From Mortierella sp. BCC40632 (Eukaryota; Mortierellomycota; Mortierellomycetes; Mortierellales; Mortierellaceae), in NCBI GenBank assembly GCA_011634665.1, contig WAEK01000016.1:186001-250000 (forward strand): a stretch of 64,000 nt of DNA, in the 5' to 3' direction. Within the stretch, counting starts at the first letter, position 1; each line of letters begins with the position of its first letter. The notes under the pieces were generated by a model. That model had not been told where the DNA came from, did no database searches, and saw only the letters and a program-made list of their open reading frames with translations. This document shows, piece after piece, positions 24,010 to 36,995 of the stretch. The position numbers and the translations under genes are program-made.

Positions 24010-24723
24010 ACAACCAGTCCCGTGGGGCATGGGTCTTGGGGTCGCTCAACTGGTCATACCGCAGTCGTTCTATAGGCTCAGGTATCATCTAGCTGCGGCC
24101 TTCGCTCCTGGTTCTGCTGGGGACACGCCAAGGCGACGCTTTAGTCTGGGGGAAACAAAGACATTGCTCCTCTTCCTGGGGGAGAAGGAGAGAGGTGCAG
24201 AGGCCTCGAATGAATGGGTGGATAGGTGGATGGATAGCAATGGCATGCATGCATATCAACCTACATGTAAAAAAGAGAATGGGCACTCTCGAACGCCCTG
24301 GCATATTTATATATCCAGTCGCTGGGGGCTAGGTGGGCCCGGACAGGCATTGGTGCATGCGACCCGGCTCTCTTTCTTTCTCCAAACAAAGTTTCCAGGA
24401 ATATACACAGAACAGGGGACACAGGGGGAAGGGGGAAGAAGATGGGCGAATGTCGTGCCACAGACGTAACTCTCTCTCACTCGACTTGTCCCTTTCAGCA
24501 GTCCTGTCCAATGAGATGCATGTCTGTTGCATCTCATCCCCAGCACATCACCATCCTAAAAGCGTTGAAACCGTTTGTCATGCTATTCCAGCATGCAGTG
24601 GGTGTCTGGTACCCTGGACATCTCTTAACCCAACACTGTGCCTAAAAGGACCTGGAGCTGTTCCTTTGGGTAGTCTTGTGTGGACCAACCTGCCCTGGTG
24701 TTCCCTCGACCCACTTGAATGGT

Positions 24724-24760
<37 letters not shown>

Positions 24761-25304
24761 TGCGCGTGCGCCTTAAAAGATGTCGTCAGGAGGCCGTCAG
24801 TTCCCCATCTTTCTCTTTCTCTTCTCTTTCTCCCCATCTACCATCTCATTCTCATTCTCCATCCCTTGACTCGCTGCTCCTTTCATCTATACCTCATCTG
24901 CCTTTCTTCATTTTCCTCCCTCCTTTCGTTTGTGCTCTCTTTCCCATTCCTGCTCTCGCATTCTTCTCTTTTCTCTCTCTTTCTCTTTCCCCCTCCGCGG
25001 CTCGGTCTGCAAGTGCTTCGCCTGACCGGCCACCACCTTGCCCCATTGCATCCATTGCATCTATTGCACCCATTGCACCTATTGCACCTATTGCAACCAT
25101 CGCACCCATTGCTCCCATAGTCTTGACATCAACATTCATCTTGCTTGACAGCTATCACTACCTTGTAGACCCTACGCTGTCTTCTGGTCGTACTCTTTCT
25201 TTTTAGCACTCCCAATATCATATACATACTACATACCTAGACACACACCCCTTCCTACCCCAAAAAAAAAAATAACTAGCACAGACAGCACTGGACCTAC
25301 AGCC
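22595..25304. promoter_or_regulatory. Long divergent spacer between two uncharacterised genes
   Basis: This 2.7 kb interval has no gene I can support. It contains GA/CT arrays (22917-22965, 23146-23175, 23790-23820, 24722-24760), a TTTC tetranucleotide array (23500-23575), a 38-base A-run (23970-24006), a GCATGCATGCATAT palindrome near 24244 and a 9-base minisatellite (25042-25112). Long frames are translations of these repeats. It may hold large 5' untranslated exons of either neighbour, but no splice pair is convincing. Confidence 0.5.
25042..25112. repeat. 9-base minisatellite, consensus ATTGCACCY
   Basis: About eight tandem variants of a 9-base unit (CATTGCATC, TATTGCACC, CATCGCACC and so on), about 195 bases upstream of the start codon of the downstream gene. 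Confidence 0.9.
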
Positions 25305-25624
25305 ATGGCTGCCTCCAGCTCCTCCAACAAACCTTCGCATCGCTCACGAGCATCGACGTTTATCTTTCCAGATACTGCTGATTACCAGGAGCCTACACTC
25401 TCTAGTACCGCCTCACCACGGCATCAGGTCTTGAGTGGAACAGGGTCTCCATGTGGTGAAGGCAAGTCAGAGCAGTGACTTTTTTTTTTTAATGGTGGTT
25501 GTGAATACGACAAGACTTTACTATTTTTTTTTTTCCTTTTTTTTTATCTAACCATGTGCACAATGTAACCCTCTCGCATTCTCGGATACTCGAATGCCTT
25601 CCTCTCTCTCCCCCCTCCCCTCTT

Positions 25625-25672
<48 letters not shown>

Positions 25673-27793
25673 GTTCCTTTCTCCTGTAGGCTCGTGGATA
25701 GCTCTTTCAGCAAGGGAACTCCTCGATGATGACTATTCAGAAATCGAGTATTCAGACATGGACGGTGAGGACGACATGGTCTTTGATACTCCGCCGTATT
25801 ATCACTACGAGGACGATCATCTCCCAGGGCATCTCCACGGTCAGTATCCGCAGCATTATTCTCATCAATCAATTCCGCCGCCAGGTCAAGGCCGGTCCAT
25901 GGGCCTTGGGGGCAAGAGTGACTTTGCGACAATGTCTACGTCAGCGGCAGCGCAGCAAGAACAAGAGCAGGCAGAAGAAGCCTTGCGGGCAAGGTAAGGA
26001 AGGGATTTCGCCGTCATCGTTTGATGTATCAGGCAGGGGGGGGGGGGAGAGAGCGAATGGAGTGAGTGAGGAGAGTGAGATGAGAGTGAAGCAAAGTGGA
26101 GTGAGGTGGGGTTGAAAGAGACGGGAGGCGGGGACAGGGGGAGAAAAAGATACGAGGAGAGCCAGGGAGAGAAATGCCCGCTCTTTGTTTTGTGTATGTG
26201 TGCGTGTGCGTGTATGCGTGTGTGTGTGTGTGTGTGTGCTTTGAACAAAGAAAACACTCTTTGACAGGCTAGAGTTCGCAGAGATGATCACCAGACTGCA
26301 CCAGTTTTCTTTGTTCTCTCGCTCCCTCACACTCGGAGGTGGTTCGCTGGGCCCACAAAACGAACGGACGTCCACCACCCAAGTAGATAAAATGCCAAAG
26401 TGCGCTTGTTTGTTGCACAGAATAATGGTCAGGGTGTTGAAGAAAAAAAAAAAAAAAAAAGTCCCGGACAAACAGGCAGCCGAAGCAGCTCCCGCCGGGC
26501 GAATAGGGGGGGCGGCAATGGTTTTAACGATTGCACATGGTCCCCTATGTGCAGATATGAAAAACGAGACGAGGGTTTTTTTTTTCGCTTTGTTGATTGC
26601 AGATGCTCTTTAATTGGAGGCGGGTCATGTGTTGCCCAAGGAAGTTGTCTGCGGCCTGCACGGCATCGATCTTGTGCTCACCTTTCGCCTTTTTATATAT
26701 CATTATTTTTTTTCTCCTACAGCCTCTCCACCCTACTCGCTACAGGCCCACGTTCAAGATACAAGCAGAGGCGCCATCGGCCCCGGAAAATATACACGGT
26801 CGACAGCCGATCTTCACGCTCCTCGCCACTTGTACCCGCTTCTCCAACACATCTTTACTTCTCAACCACGGCCTCGCCTCATCTCCGTCCTTCCAATCCA
26901 GAGTCAATTCTCGGCGACCTCTCTCCAAATTACATCCCGGGCTCCTTCACACCCCTCTCGCGGGACTACGATAGTGCATCAGACTCAGAGGCTGCACGTC
27001 AGATAAAGTGTTATCATCGCGGCATCCTCTCCACAGGAGACAGCCCCTATGCACGACCTGTACGAGAATACTACGAGATCGAGTCGACTACACTCGATAG
27101 CAATGACCCACCTTTCTCAGGAAGCACTACACCTCGAACACCTCCGTCGGTACTAAAGGCGAAACCTGTGGTGAGTGGAGCCAACAGTGTTACGAACAAT
27201 GTACTCCAGAGTCCACCTTCGATGTCTGCCGAAAAATATTTGTCCTGGAGTGCCAAGGCGCAATCGATCCTGGACCATGCCAGCAAAACAAAAACCTACA
27301 AGCATGGAGACTGTTCGTCTGCTGCGTCCTCGCCCACATCTTCGCCCCACACCTCACCATCACCCTCTGGTGCCTCAACACCGTCTCGACCACGGAGAAA
27401 GAGATGTCCAATTCCAGAGCCACATCAAGGATTCTTCTCGAGGGCATTGGATCAACGTGCATTAGCATCTCATGTGTCGATCTCGAGGTTAGGCATGACT
27501 GGAACACTCTGTCCACCAATGCATGTGGGACTTCGATCCAGCAACCTGATCCGAGGTTCTTCACCTCTTCGACCAACAAGTGGAGCCTACGGAGGCAACA
27601 CGACTAGTCCACAGTATCCATTCAGGACAGCCACCTCGGAAGGCATTGATACTCATGACAATCTCGATAATATGTTGGATATCGACGACAAGGAGAACAA
27701 GCGGTGGTATGGTCAAGAGATTGGACTCAACCTGTGGCAAACAACTCTTGGAGCTGCTGTTCGTCTAGGAACCGGATTTGGGTCAGGGTAAGT

Positions 27794-27840
<47 letters not shown>

Positions 27841-27993
27841 GAGGATATTGCTAGAGATTGTGAAAGAAAAGATTACAGGGACTAATTACGAATCTTCTTC
27901 CTTGTTTCTTCATCTAGGATGGTCAAAAAAGTACATGGAAACAGTGTGCAACTACACCCAAAAGAGCTCTGCCAACAGGATGACTCTACATAG
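25305..27993 (+). CDS. Uncharacterised Ser/Pro-rich protein
   Basis: Exon 1 (25305-25455) starts MAASSSSNKPSHRSRAS. Exon 2 (25690-25993) is acidic and aromatic (LLDDDYSEIEYSDMDGEDDM, then a His/Pro/Tyr-rich run) and ends in a Gln/Glu helix. Exon 3 begins at 26268 (LEFAEMITRLHQ); its 3' end is uncertain because two donors fit. The large exon from about 26723 to 27788 has an arginine-rich patch (RSRYKQRRHRPRKIY), a Ser/Thr/Pro-rich region and KYLSWSAKAQSILDHA. It ends with a hydrophobic segment (IGLNLWQTTLGAAVRLGTGF) and splices in phase at 27789 to a last exon ending TAG 27991-27993. AATAAA lies at 28014-28019. No family recognised; the C-terminal segment may bind membrane. Confidence 0.6.
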
Positions 27994-28263
27994 CAAACAG
28001 CATAATCTGAACCAATAAAAAAAAAAAAAAAAAAAAAAGGAAACAAGGAAAATAATAATAACAATAAAAAAGAAAGAAAGAAAGATAGAAAGCGCGACTT
28101 GTCTGAGTTTTGCCTCTGTGGTTAGTGGCAATTTTCATTTAAGCTTGTTTTTTTCTTGGTCATCCTATCTTTTTTTTTCTCTCCTACTTTCTTTCCTTGC
28201 TCTCCACATCACGCCCTATCTTTCCATATTCTAGGAGATCCTCGTATCTCTCTGCTCAGGGTC

Positions 28264-31200
28264 ATGGACGTTACTCAGCAAGAGGCTCGAGAGCTCTTTG
28301 GAGCAGATGAAGAACTCTTTTGTGTCGACGAGTCAGAAAATAGCACATTGTTGGATGCAGAAGTGCCATCGCTTACATCTAGATCTGCATCCTCCACTGC
28401 CCTGCCAAGTGTCTCCGAGTCAATCAAATCTCTTCGAGAACGATTCCTGTGTGCACATCCCCTGGCCAAAAAAGAAAGGAGACGATTTGAGCTGGTTAGC
28501 ATTTTTTTTAAAAAAAAAAAAAAAAAAACGCCTCGTCTGTTTTAGACAGATAATGACTCTTATTTCTTGGGTGCATACAAAATAACAACAACAACAATAA
28601 CAACACATGCTACTCCTTTCTTTGGGCTTGGCGATAGGAACGCGATCACCCGGAAAGGATCCACCCAACAGACCTTCACCACCTGCCTCCTGATCCGGAG
28701 GAACTTCCTCTACAGGACAGGGTTCGACTATGTAGGTCGACAAGGGCTGTTGCTATTGTCATGGGTGGTAGAGCAGAGTGACCCTGAGCATTTGACCAAC
28801 CTTGGACTTCCTCCCCCAACAACAACAACAATAGACATCTCTATCCATCATATGGATGACATTCGAAAGGCTGTTTTGGAATCGCCGATCGCTAGGCGCC
28901 AGGTTGGTCTAAATCATATGTTAATATTGCAACCTAATCAAATGAATAGTCTTGCCAGATATTCATGCCATGAGGGGGAATGGGATGCTAGTCAGGGGCC
29001 ACTATCTCCCGCTACACAGTACAGATGAATGTCGATCCGATCGAGCTACTCCAAACATGTTCCAGTCTTGGCAACCAATTTCTGTGCAACTTGGATTCGA
29101 TCGAACCAATCTTTTCCTTGGTGGTCTGTCAGATCATTCAAGAGATGTTGGGGGAAGGGTACATGTTGTTATCAGAACAAGTTCGACTTCGACTTCGAGT
29201 GCTCTACCTCCCTTTTGCATTTCAAGAGTAAGGCAAAAAAAAAAAAAAAAAAAATACCCCCGAGCTAGGACCATTTTTTTTTTTTCCACTCCCTTTTTCT
29301 TCCTCCTCCTCCCCCCTGCCCTTTGGAAATGATACGCCTCTAAGATAGGAGCTAACTCAGAACCCAATTTCATTCCTTTATTCCTGTAAAGATGCCATCT
29401 TTCTTCGATAAAGGATACTCTTGAATACTCAAGAGAAGATGTGCTGCGCCATGAAGCAAGTTACTCTGGATTCGTTTCCGTCGTAGGAATTGTCACTGGC
29501 CTCTCCTTGGCAGAATATGAGATGTAATGAATAGAAAAAAATATATCAAAATATCTTTTCCTACTCAATCCTTCTCACCTCTCTCCCCACTCCCCCCTAC
29601 TCATTTTTTTTTTCACATGGACGATTAGATATTCACAAGTTTTCAAGTGCACAAATGCTCGGTGTAACAACAGGAACTACCTTCATTTTACTCCTTCGGC
29701 TCGACGATATCGCATCATCAAGCGTACCGAGGACGAAGGGTTCATGGAAACTGGTTCCAGGTTTGTTGTCAATTGAGCTTATCTGATGGACATTGAATGG
29801 TATTCAGTCGCAAATTATTTTTTTTTCTTTGGACATTTCATAGACAACTTTCCAATTAGTGCAACATTACTCTCCATAGATCTACTCTGTAACCACTGTG
29901 GGATGGAGATGCCAGAGTCTATCTTGGATCGGGTCTATGTCAAGAAACAGACCGTCATTCTAGAATGCCTTAACAGTCGTTCTTCTGAAGGATGCTTTAT
30001 TAACCAGATTAGTGCCGTTCTATCAGGTGATGAGAAGGAGATGACCGCGTATACACACACACACACACATGCTAGTTTCCAATCTTATCTTCTAACTGTG
30101 ATCAAAAGTGCGTCTCATAGACGACCTGGCAAGTTTGGTTTGTATAGGAGAGCGTGTCAGACTACTAGGACGATTGTCAAGAGTCATGACAGGGAAAAGT
30201 CAGAGGACTTTTCAACATGGGATTCAAATGGAGGTGAATAATCTTGATCGATTGGCAACCACCTCCGCCTTGACTATACCCAGAGTGATTTCAGAGATCC
30301 TGGATGGTATGAAGCTAAAGAAACATGAAAGAAAAAAGAAAGCAATGGCACGGGAGATGAATCACAGAGTGTAACCGTTTCGATTTGAATTCAGAGGGAC
30401 TTTCTGGATGGAATACTGGTCAGGCCATTATAGACCTCATTGGTAAGGGTTATCAGTGTTATTGAGACTAGGTGCGACTCGTCATGGAATGATCGTTATC
30501 TCTTGACCAAAGTCTTTTTTTTATTCTAAAAAAAAAAAAAAAAAAAAAAAATTGTAGACGGTGGGACTCCAGTCCACATGTTTCGAAAGCTCAAACTAGC
30601 GCTACTTTTGAGGTAAGTGAGGGTGGGTGCTAAAGAAGGCAGGACCCTCTTCCTTGGTAGGAGAACGCGCCAGATTACTTCCTTCAGTCGAATTTTATTC
30701 AGACCCTTTACAGTTCATTATCCCTTTTTGAGAGAGATCCTTCTATTGATGAGAGAAATGGTCAAAAGTCAAATATTCGGCATGCCGTCCATGTGCTTGT
30801 AACAATGGATACTCATGATACAACTGTGCCAAGACTTGTAAACAGTCTTGCCAGTTTAAGAAAGTAAGTATCGTTTAATCCACTGGTTTTTTTTCTTTTC
30901 TTTTTTTTCTGAGTACTATTGTATTGATACAAGAGAAAAGGTAATGCTGAGAAGCAAATGGCGTAATGGTTAGCTCGACCCCTTGGCATCATGAAGACTC
31001 GGGTACACGCGCTCCACTGTTTAGCTTGGGAGGTCTCAAAGAGACTGATGTCCCTTTTGTTCAAGGTATTCTCTAGAGTTCATCTTTTGCTTGGATAGAA
31101 AAAAGTGTTTGAAAAAGTGAAGCTATTCGTTTATTTAGGGCCGGATTCTCTTCAACAAATAGCCAACCTGTTGCATAAAGCCAAGGATGGGATCTTGACA

Positions 31201-32729
31201 ATTGATCTTGAGGGAGTCAGTAAAAAGGATTACTCAACTCTTGTGCAAGGCAAGTGGCTGCCTTTTCGTTTTTTCCTAAAGGACCAAGATACTCAGTCTA
31301 TTAACGGTGATGTCCTCGATACACCGAATAGTTTTGACAACAAAGGATGGATCCGACATATCGATTCAGCGCAACGATCAAATCCAACGGTTGGATCTAG
31401 TTTGTTGCTGTTGGGCGACATGGACCCAGGCAAAAGTAGATCCTCCTGGAGAAGCAACGTTGATAGAGACGCTCTGTCCTGATAAATTGCTTGCGCCGGT
31501 CGAAGGAATACCTTTACAAGAGTAAGACCAGTCGTGCTAATTGAAGAGAGGGCACTAGTCGTGAATTGTATGAGTGATTCCTTCTCTCCTATCCTATAGG
31601 TTGTTTGACATTGTTATTGTTCAAAACGAGATCTCTTATGTCTCGGAGAACTCGATATCTATTGCAAGTCATCTTCTTCAATCCTGCACCTATCCGACAG
31701 AGCCTCCTTTCGAATCAAACAGCAGTGCTAGTCACTGGAATAATTGCAGTCAACAGGGTCATTTAAGCAGTGTGTCTGCAGGATCCAAGCTTACCATGGA
31801 AGAGCTGTCACAGTACATTCGTCTTGCCTCTCGAATTCGAGTTCAAATGTCTAGTGAATGCAAGAATCTTTTGTATGCCTATTTCCGAGTGATGCGCAAA
31901 CGGGTAGTTGGGCTCGAGTATGTGGATGTCTCGACCGTGTCGACCATGTGCACACTTCTTAACCTAGCAAGTTGCCATGCCAAGGTAGCAACAGGACAGC
32001 GTGACTGGAAGTGGTTTAGCCGGATAAGAGTGCATAGGTTCATTTACTTTTTACTTTTATTTCACTCTAAAAACTAGCTGTGCTATCGATCACTGGCCGA
32101 CAAGAGTGATGCGCTAGTCAGGTTAGAATTGGGACCTTGACGCTCACTTTTGGCCAGGGGAAAGCTCAAACCGAGTTTGCTCATATCGAGTATTTGATCT
32201 TTCGTTTTAACTCTTTTAGCATTATGTTTGTGGAAGAGACGATGGCGGCACGATTTGGCCGATCTCGACTGGGGTTTGTTCCGCTCTTGGATGGTCAAGA
32301 AAACCTGGTCCAAAAGTATGGAGATCGACCCCCTTTTGATTCGGTGATGTTTGGACAGGGGCTTCCGGTAAGAGAGTATGAATTCTCGGGTACAATAGTT
32401 TCGCTGCCTTTCTTTATCTTACAAGCTTATCTTTACTCATGTGTTGAGTAGGACTTTGGAGATCCTGCGATCCTGCCAAATTCCCAATGTTACAATTCCC
32501 ACAGTAGCATGATAGAAGAGCGCGATAGGATGATGGATCGAATGCAAGTTCTGCAAAGAATCGTCCAACTGTCCGTTTCTGGGATTCACTCGATCCAAGG
32601 GTTCTAGGCAGCGCAATTGACATAGTACTTTATTCTTTTCTTCTTTTTTTCCTTCTTTGATACCCAAATAGGCTATCGGATTTGATGAACATTATCGAGC
32701 AAGACCTTTTCGAAGAGCAAAGAGAATGA
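28264..32729 (+). CDS. MCMDC2: MCM-domain-containing protein 2 (MCMDC2)-like
   Basis: MCMDC2 is a catalytically degenerate MCM relative that promotes meiotic recombination; Drosophila has the related MEI-217/218. About seventeen exons are visible. Matches in order: MNVDPIELLQ with SLGNQFL (29025-29110); SGFVSVVGIVTGLSLAEYE (29460-29523); a zinc-ribbon pair, FKCTNARCNNR (29646) and LLCNHCGME (29884); LVCIGERVRLLGRLSRV, the MCM OB fold (30130-30190); DGGTPVHMFRKLKLALLL (30559-30612); STPWHHEDSGTRAPLFSLGG in the Walker A region without a GKS/T; and a C-terminal lid (NLLYAYFRVMRKRVVGLEY, VEETMAARFG) ending LLSDLMNIIEQDLFEEQRE. The first exon (28264-28494) and the 28638-28913 exon do not join in one clean frame, so the N-terminus is uncertain. 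Confidence 0.72.
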
Positions 32730-33563
32730 AGCAGAGAGAGAGAGAGAGCAACGCACACACAACGATCCTCAAAGAGACCAGTCAAAGGATTGGGTTCGCG
32801 ATAGTTTTTTTTTTCTTCTTATTTTTATTGATTTGAATCATGTCTTGTTTTTCATTGAACAATAGCTATCGTAGCCTAATGCTAGATCGCGACAATTTAC
32901 GAGAAAAATCTATCCAACAGCGATGAAAAAAAAGGAGGCGTTTGTTTAGATCTCTTTGATTTTTTTTTTTTTTCACGCGATCAATTTGACGCGGAGGAAG
33001 GAGGGGAGGGTGAGCGCATCAGATTAAGTAAGAATAATCCACATCGTGTATTGAGAGTAGCGATTCATATTGATCATCTTCTGCAAATAAAAAGGAAGAA
33101 AAAAAAAAAAAGTCGTCTCCATGGAGGAGGAAGGAGAGCCGAGGAGCATGAAGGGAGTACGGAACTTACATTAGGGAAGAAAGCGATGAGGTCTCTCAAA
33201 GATCCACTGATCTCGCCTTCTTATACTCGCCCACTCCAGAGCAGTAAAAAAAAAGTATGTGGCTTGGAAAAGGAAGGAAAAAAAAAAAGGTCTAGTCCAA
33301 AAAATCATTTTTCGGACTCTTCCTTCCTGCTTTGGTTCGATCAGGGGGGGGGGGGGGGCAGAGCGATAAAAGAGCAACGGGCTCAAACCTTTTTTTGACA
33401 GCATACAAAAAAAAAGGTCGCTATTATTTTCTACTACAAACAGAAATATCCTTTGAATACAGAGAAAAGGGGAAAAGTAAAAAAAAAAAAAAAAAAGATC
33501 AAACTGGATAGCCCCAAAGTCCCACTCCTCCTAAAAAGTAAAAAAAAAAGGCCTTTATGTTTG
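32730..33563. other. Convergent spacer between the MCMDC2-like and SQS1-like genes
   Basis: About 830 bases with no supportable gene. It contains T-runs (32805-32815, 32959-32973), A-runs (33098-33111, 33480-33496) and a 12-base G-run (33345-33358). Both flanking genes should terminate here. Confidence 0.5.
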
Positions 33564-35716
33564 TTATTCATGTCCAAGACCTCGTCGGTTGGCTCGCATA
33601 ACGGCTTCGATTGGTTGCGTAATTCCTTCGCCAGAGGCACCGAGGCCAACACCGGGAGACCAGCTAAGAAAAAAAAAAAAAGAAAAAAAAGAGGGATGGA
33701 GGGGGAAAAAAGAGGTATGGGATAGGTGAATACCAATCGAACAACAACAGTCAAGCATTGCACAGTAAAACATTTTGCTTTTCCCCATATCAATACACCA
33801 TGAAAAAAAAAAAAAAGAGACTTACCCCATCTTGGCCAGCATACGGTGTCCAACGTTGTCATTCGAAATAGCCGCCGCCGATGCACCAACAACAGTTCCA
33901 TGAGGAGCTGCAAAGATACCACCGCCACTCCGAGGAGGACGTCCTCCATTCATTCCCTTACCCTTGCCATTACCATTACCTCCGAAATCACCTCTCTCCC
34001 AATCCCCATGCTTGCCCTTGCCCTTGCCATTCCCATTCCGGAACCCTTGCACCTGTTGCGATAGCCTGGTCAATTCCTTTTCGGATTGGCCTTGGAGTTT
34101 AGCAAGATTGACTGGGTTCGAGGGCATCCTGGTCCGGTCTGTCTTGATCAAGATAGGGTATCGTCGTTTACCAGACCCAAAACTCTGTGACCGAAGTTGA
34201 TAATGGTTACACAACAAATGAACCTTGCGTCGAATGGCTTTGGGCATCGGAGGTAAATGTAGTGTATCACTACTACGATCTCGAACAAATTCTTCAATCG
34301 ATCGGTTAATGTCCATCAGGGTTTCGAAACTTGCGTTGCCTCCTTGAGGTTCCTTCTTGCCCTTTTTACGTTTACCAAGATTTGGTTGGCCTCCATTAAA
34401 GGTTTCGTCCGAATCATAATAGACATCATATCCTCTTGCTCTCGGTTTAAAAGGTCCATTGGATCCTTCTCCATCGATCATGGCTCCTGATTGCCAAAGA
34501 GGTAACAAATCACTCAATTCCTCCTCCAATAACTGATCTGCTCGACGACTCTTTTTCTTTTGTTTGTTGTTCTTCATGGAGATGGCCGAGGTCACGGAGG
34601 GAGCGAATTTGGTCTTTTGATAACCATCATCGTAATCCTGTTCAAAATCATAGTCGTCCTTGGCTTGGTCCTCCTTGTCAGAAGAATCGTCTAAAGAGTC
34701 ATTGTCTTGACTGTCGTCTTCTGAAAGTTGTTCTTCAAAATCAGAAGTATCGGGATCTAGCCCACCCACTTCTTTGGAATGACCATATCCTGAATGAAGT
34801 GACATGAGTGCACCTATCAACGATTCAACCTGTGAAGGGTCATCTGCCGTATTCTAAGGGAAAGGGGGAGGAGGAGGAGGAGAATATTAGAAAAAAAAAA
34901 AAAAAAAAAAAAAAAAAAGGAATCCCAGTCAACCCTTGTCAATTTACCTCCAAGTAATCTGCTATCACCAAAGCCTCTTCATTGTCCTCGTCATCACTCT
35001 TTTCAAAGTAAATGGTACCCTCGTCTTCATTCCTGACAGTCGTTTGCTTGTTCATTTGTTTCTCGCGTTGCTTAATACCCCCACGCTTTGAGCGATGTGC
35101 CTTCTTCTTCTTATTGTTCATCACCGGAAGAATAACCTCGGTCTCTGGAGCGCGATAGAGATCATATCCTGCATCCAGACTTGCTTGAAGCTCTGCAGCA
35201 ATCGCTGCATCTGAAGAGGTATCCATCACCCACAACATTGGAGCTTCCTTCTCGGATGTCTCCAGAATCTTTTCGGGTGAGGCAAGCGTAAACGTCGCTG
35301 TGGCTGCAGTGCACTCTGTGACGCCCATATCAATGTCGCCATCGACAATAGTTTCTCCATTGATGACAATGCTGTTATTATGATTATTACTATTGGTGTT
35401 GTTGCCCTCATATACCATGGTGGTGGCAACAGACTCTGTGGCTGTGGTCGCTGTCGATGTGGTCGATACTGTGGTAGAAATGGCCGTGGTCGTTGTCGTT
35501 GTCGTCGTAGCAGCAGCACTATGACGATACAGGGGATCTGACTGAGGAGCAAGAACAGTATCCTGGGAGATGGTCACCTGCAAAATATCTTCTGTCTGAG
35601 TCAGGGCGGGATCTTGCATGGCCGAGATGGGTAGTTGTTCAATCAAGGTGGTAGCGATCGCTTCTGATTGGGCAATATTGGACTCGAGTTGTGTCGATGA
35701 CGGCTGTGTTTGTTGT

Positions 35717-35749
<33 letters not shown>

Positions 35750-36343
35750 CGTTGTTGTTTTTGGTTTTGGTTTGATTGGGGGCCGGTCCTGCCGTCCTGT
35801 TGTTGAAGAGGGTCTTCCTCGATCCAGTCAAACTGCTGCATCAAAAACTCTTCATCCGACTCGTCATCTACTCGAGGCCACAACAAGAGTGGGCGGGTTA
35901 GAGAGAGATGATTGGCCATCCCAGACGGACTATCGCTAAACATTTGTCTCGATTAAAAAAAGAAAGAAAAGAGAGGACTAGTACTCATGGCCTCATACCT
36001 AGGTCAACACTACGGTCAAGCATGTCATCGCTGCTGTACTCTTCTTCGTCTGATAGATCATCTGAAATGTCATCGTCGTCCTCATCGTCGTCGTCCTCGT
36101 CGTCTAGGTTCCTGCTGTTGTTGTTCTGAAGTACAGTTGGATCCGTGAGAGCGGTGGCACGGTTGAACATCACCTGGACGGGTCCAGCCCTCGCACGATT
36201 ACCACCCTTGGAGCTGCCTGCGAACGAAGACGGACCCTGACCTGGAAGTGTAAAGTCAGGATGTGCCCAGAACTGATGTTTCGAGTTCTTGCCCTTGCCG
36301 TTTTGTTTGGGCGGAGGCTGCGGATAAAATCTTTGTTGCATCT

Positions 36344-36377
<34 letters not shown>

Positions 36378-36995
36378 ATTTTGGCGGTGGTACTGATGTT
36401 GGCGATGCGGATTAAATCCCGAGGGTGAATCTCTGCCGTTATTGTCTCTGTACCGACCTTTTCCACGGCCTTCATAGCCACCACCTCTGTTGGCACCACC
36501 ACCTCGCCGAATGGCCTTGGCAGCCTGGATCTGTCGGTAAATGTCTTCCTCGATAGCCTTTTGTCGGGTGTGATGTCCTGCGGGGGGAAGCAAATGAAAG
36601 GAGGGAGAGAGTGAGCAAGTGGTCTATCTCGGGGACATTGGTAGGAAGAGGGTCCCCTGAGCATGGTAGTAGATCTGTCAAAAGGGTATTGGAAGAAGAA
36701 GATAGCGGAATAGGAGAGTAGACGAGGAGACAATAGGTACAACAACACACAAGAGCAGCATAGAATTGTTATTTTTTCCCTTTCTCTCTCTCTCTTTGGG
36801 CTTACTTCCAGACAGGGGCAAAAAGTCTTCCTCATGGTCGAGGATACCGTCCGGACTGTCATAGTCGCTATAGGGCGGGCGACGTCTTCCGGTCTTCCCT
36901 CCACCACCTCTGCCTCCACCACGATGACCGTTTTGGCTGTGACCGCCTCGACTGCCACCTCGCCCACCGCTGTGCTTGCCACCTCGCTTTGGCAT
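33564..36995 (-). CDS. SQS1: R3H and G-patch domain protein, Sqs1/Pfa1-like
   Basis: Yeast Sqs1/Pfa1 carries an R3H domain and a C-terminal G-patch that activates the helicase Prp43 in splicing and ribosome biogenesis; this gene has the same plan. The first exon (36995-36806) is Gly/Arg/Lys-rich (MPKRGGKHSGGRGGSRGG), an RGG-type RNA-binding start. Later exons hold a poly-Gln tract (about 36340-36380), acidic Asp/Glu runs (about 36030-36105), a second Gln-rich tract (35705-35765) and a Thr-rich run (35440-35515). The R3H domain is near 34150-34310 (IEEFVRDRSSDTLHLPPMPK). The G-patch spans the last intron: GHRMLAKMG (33833-33860) joined to WSPGVGLGASGEGITQPIEA and ending RRGLGHE at 33564. Two internal junctions, including the one near 35950-36000, are not resolved by eye. 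Confidence 0.82.

Noticed and set aside
30955..31015. tRNA-like string (gcgtaatggttagctcgacccc)
   Set aside because: It reads as an MCMDC2 exon (NGVMVSSTPWHHEDSG) and has no cloverleaf.
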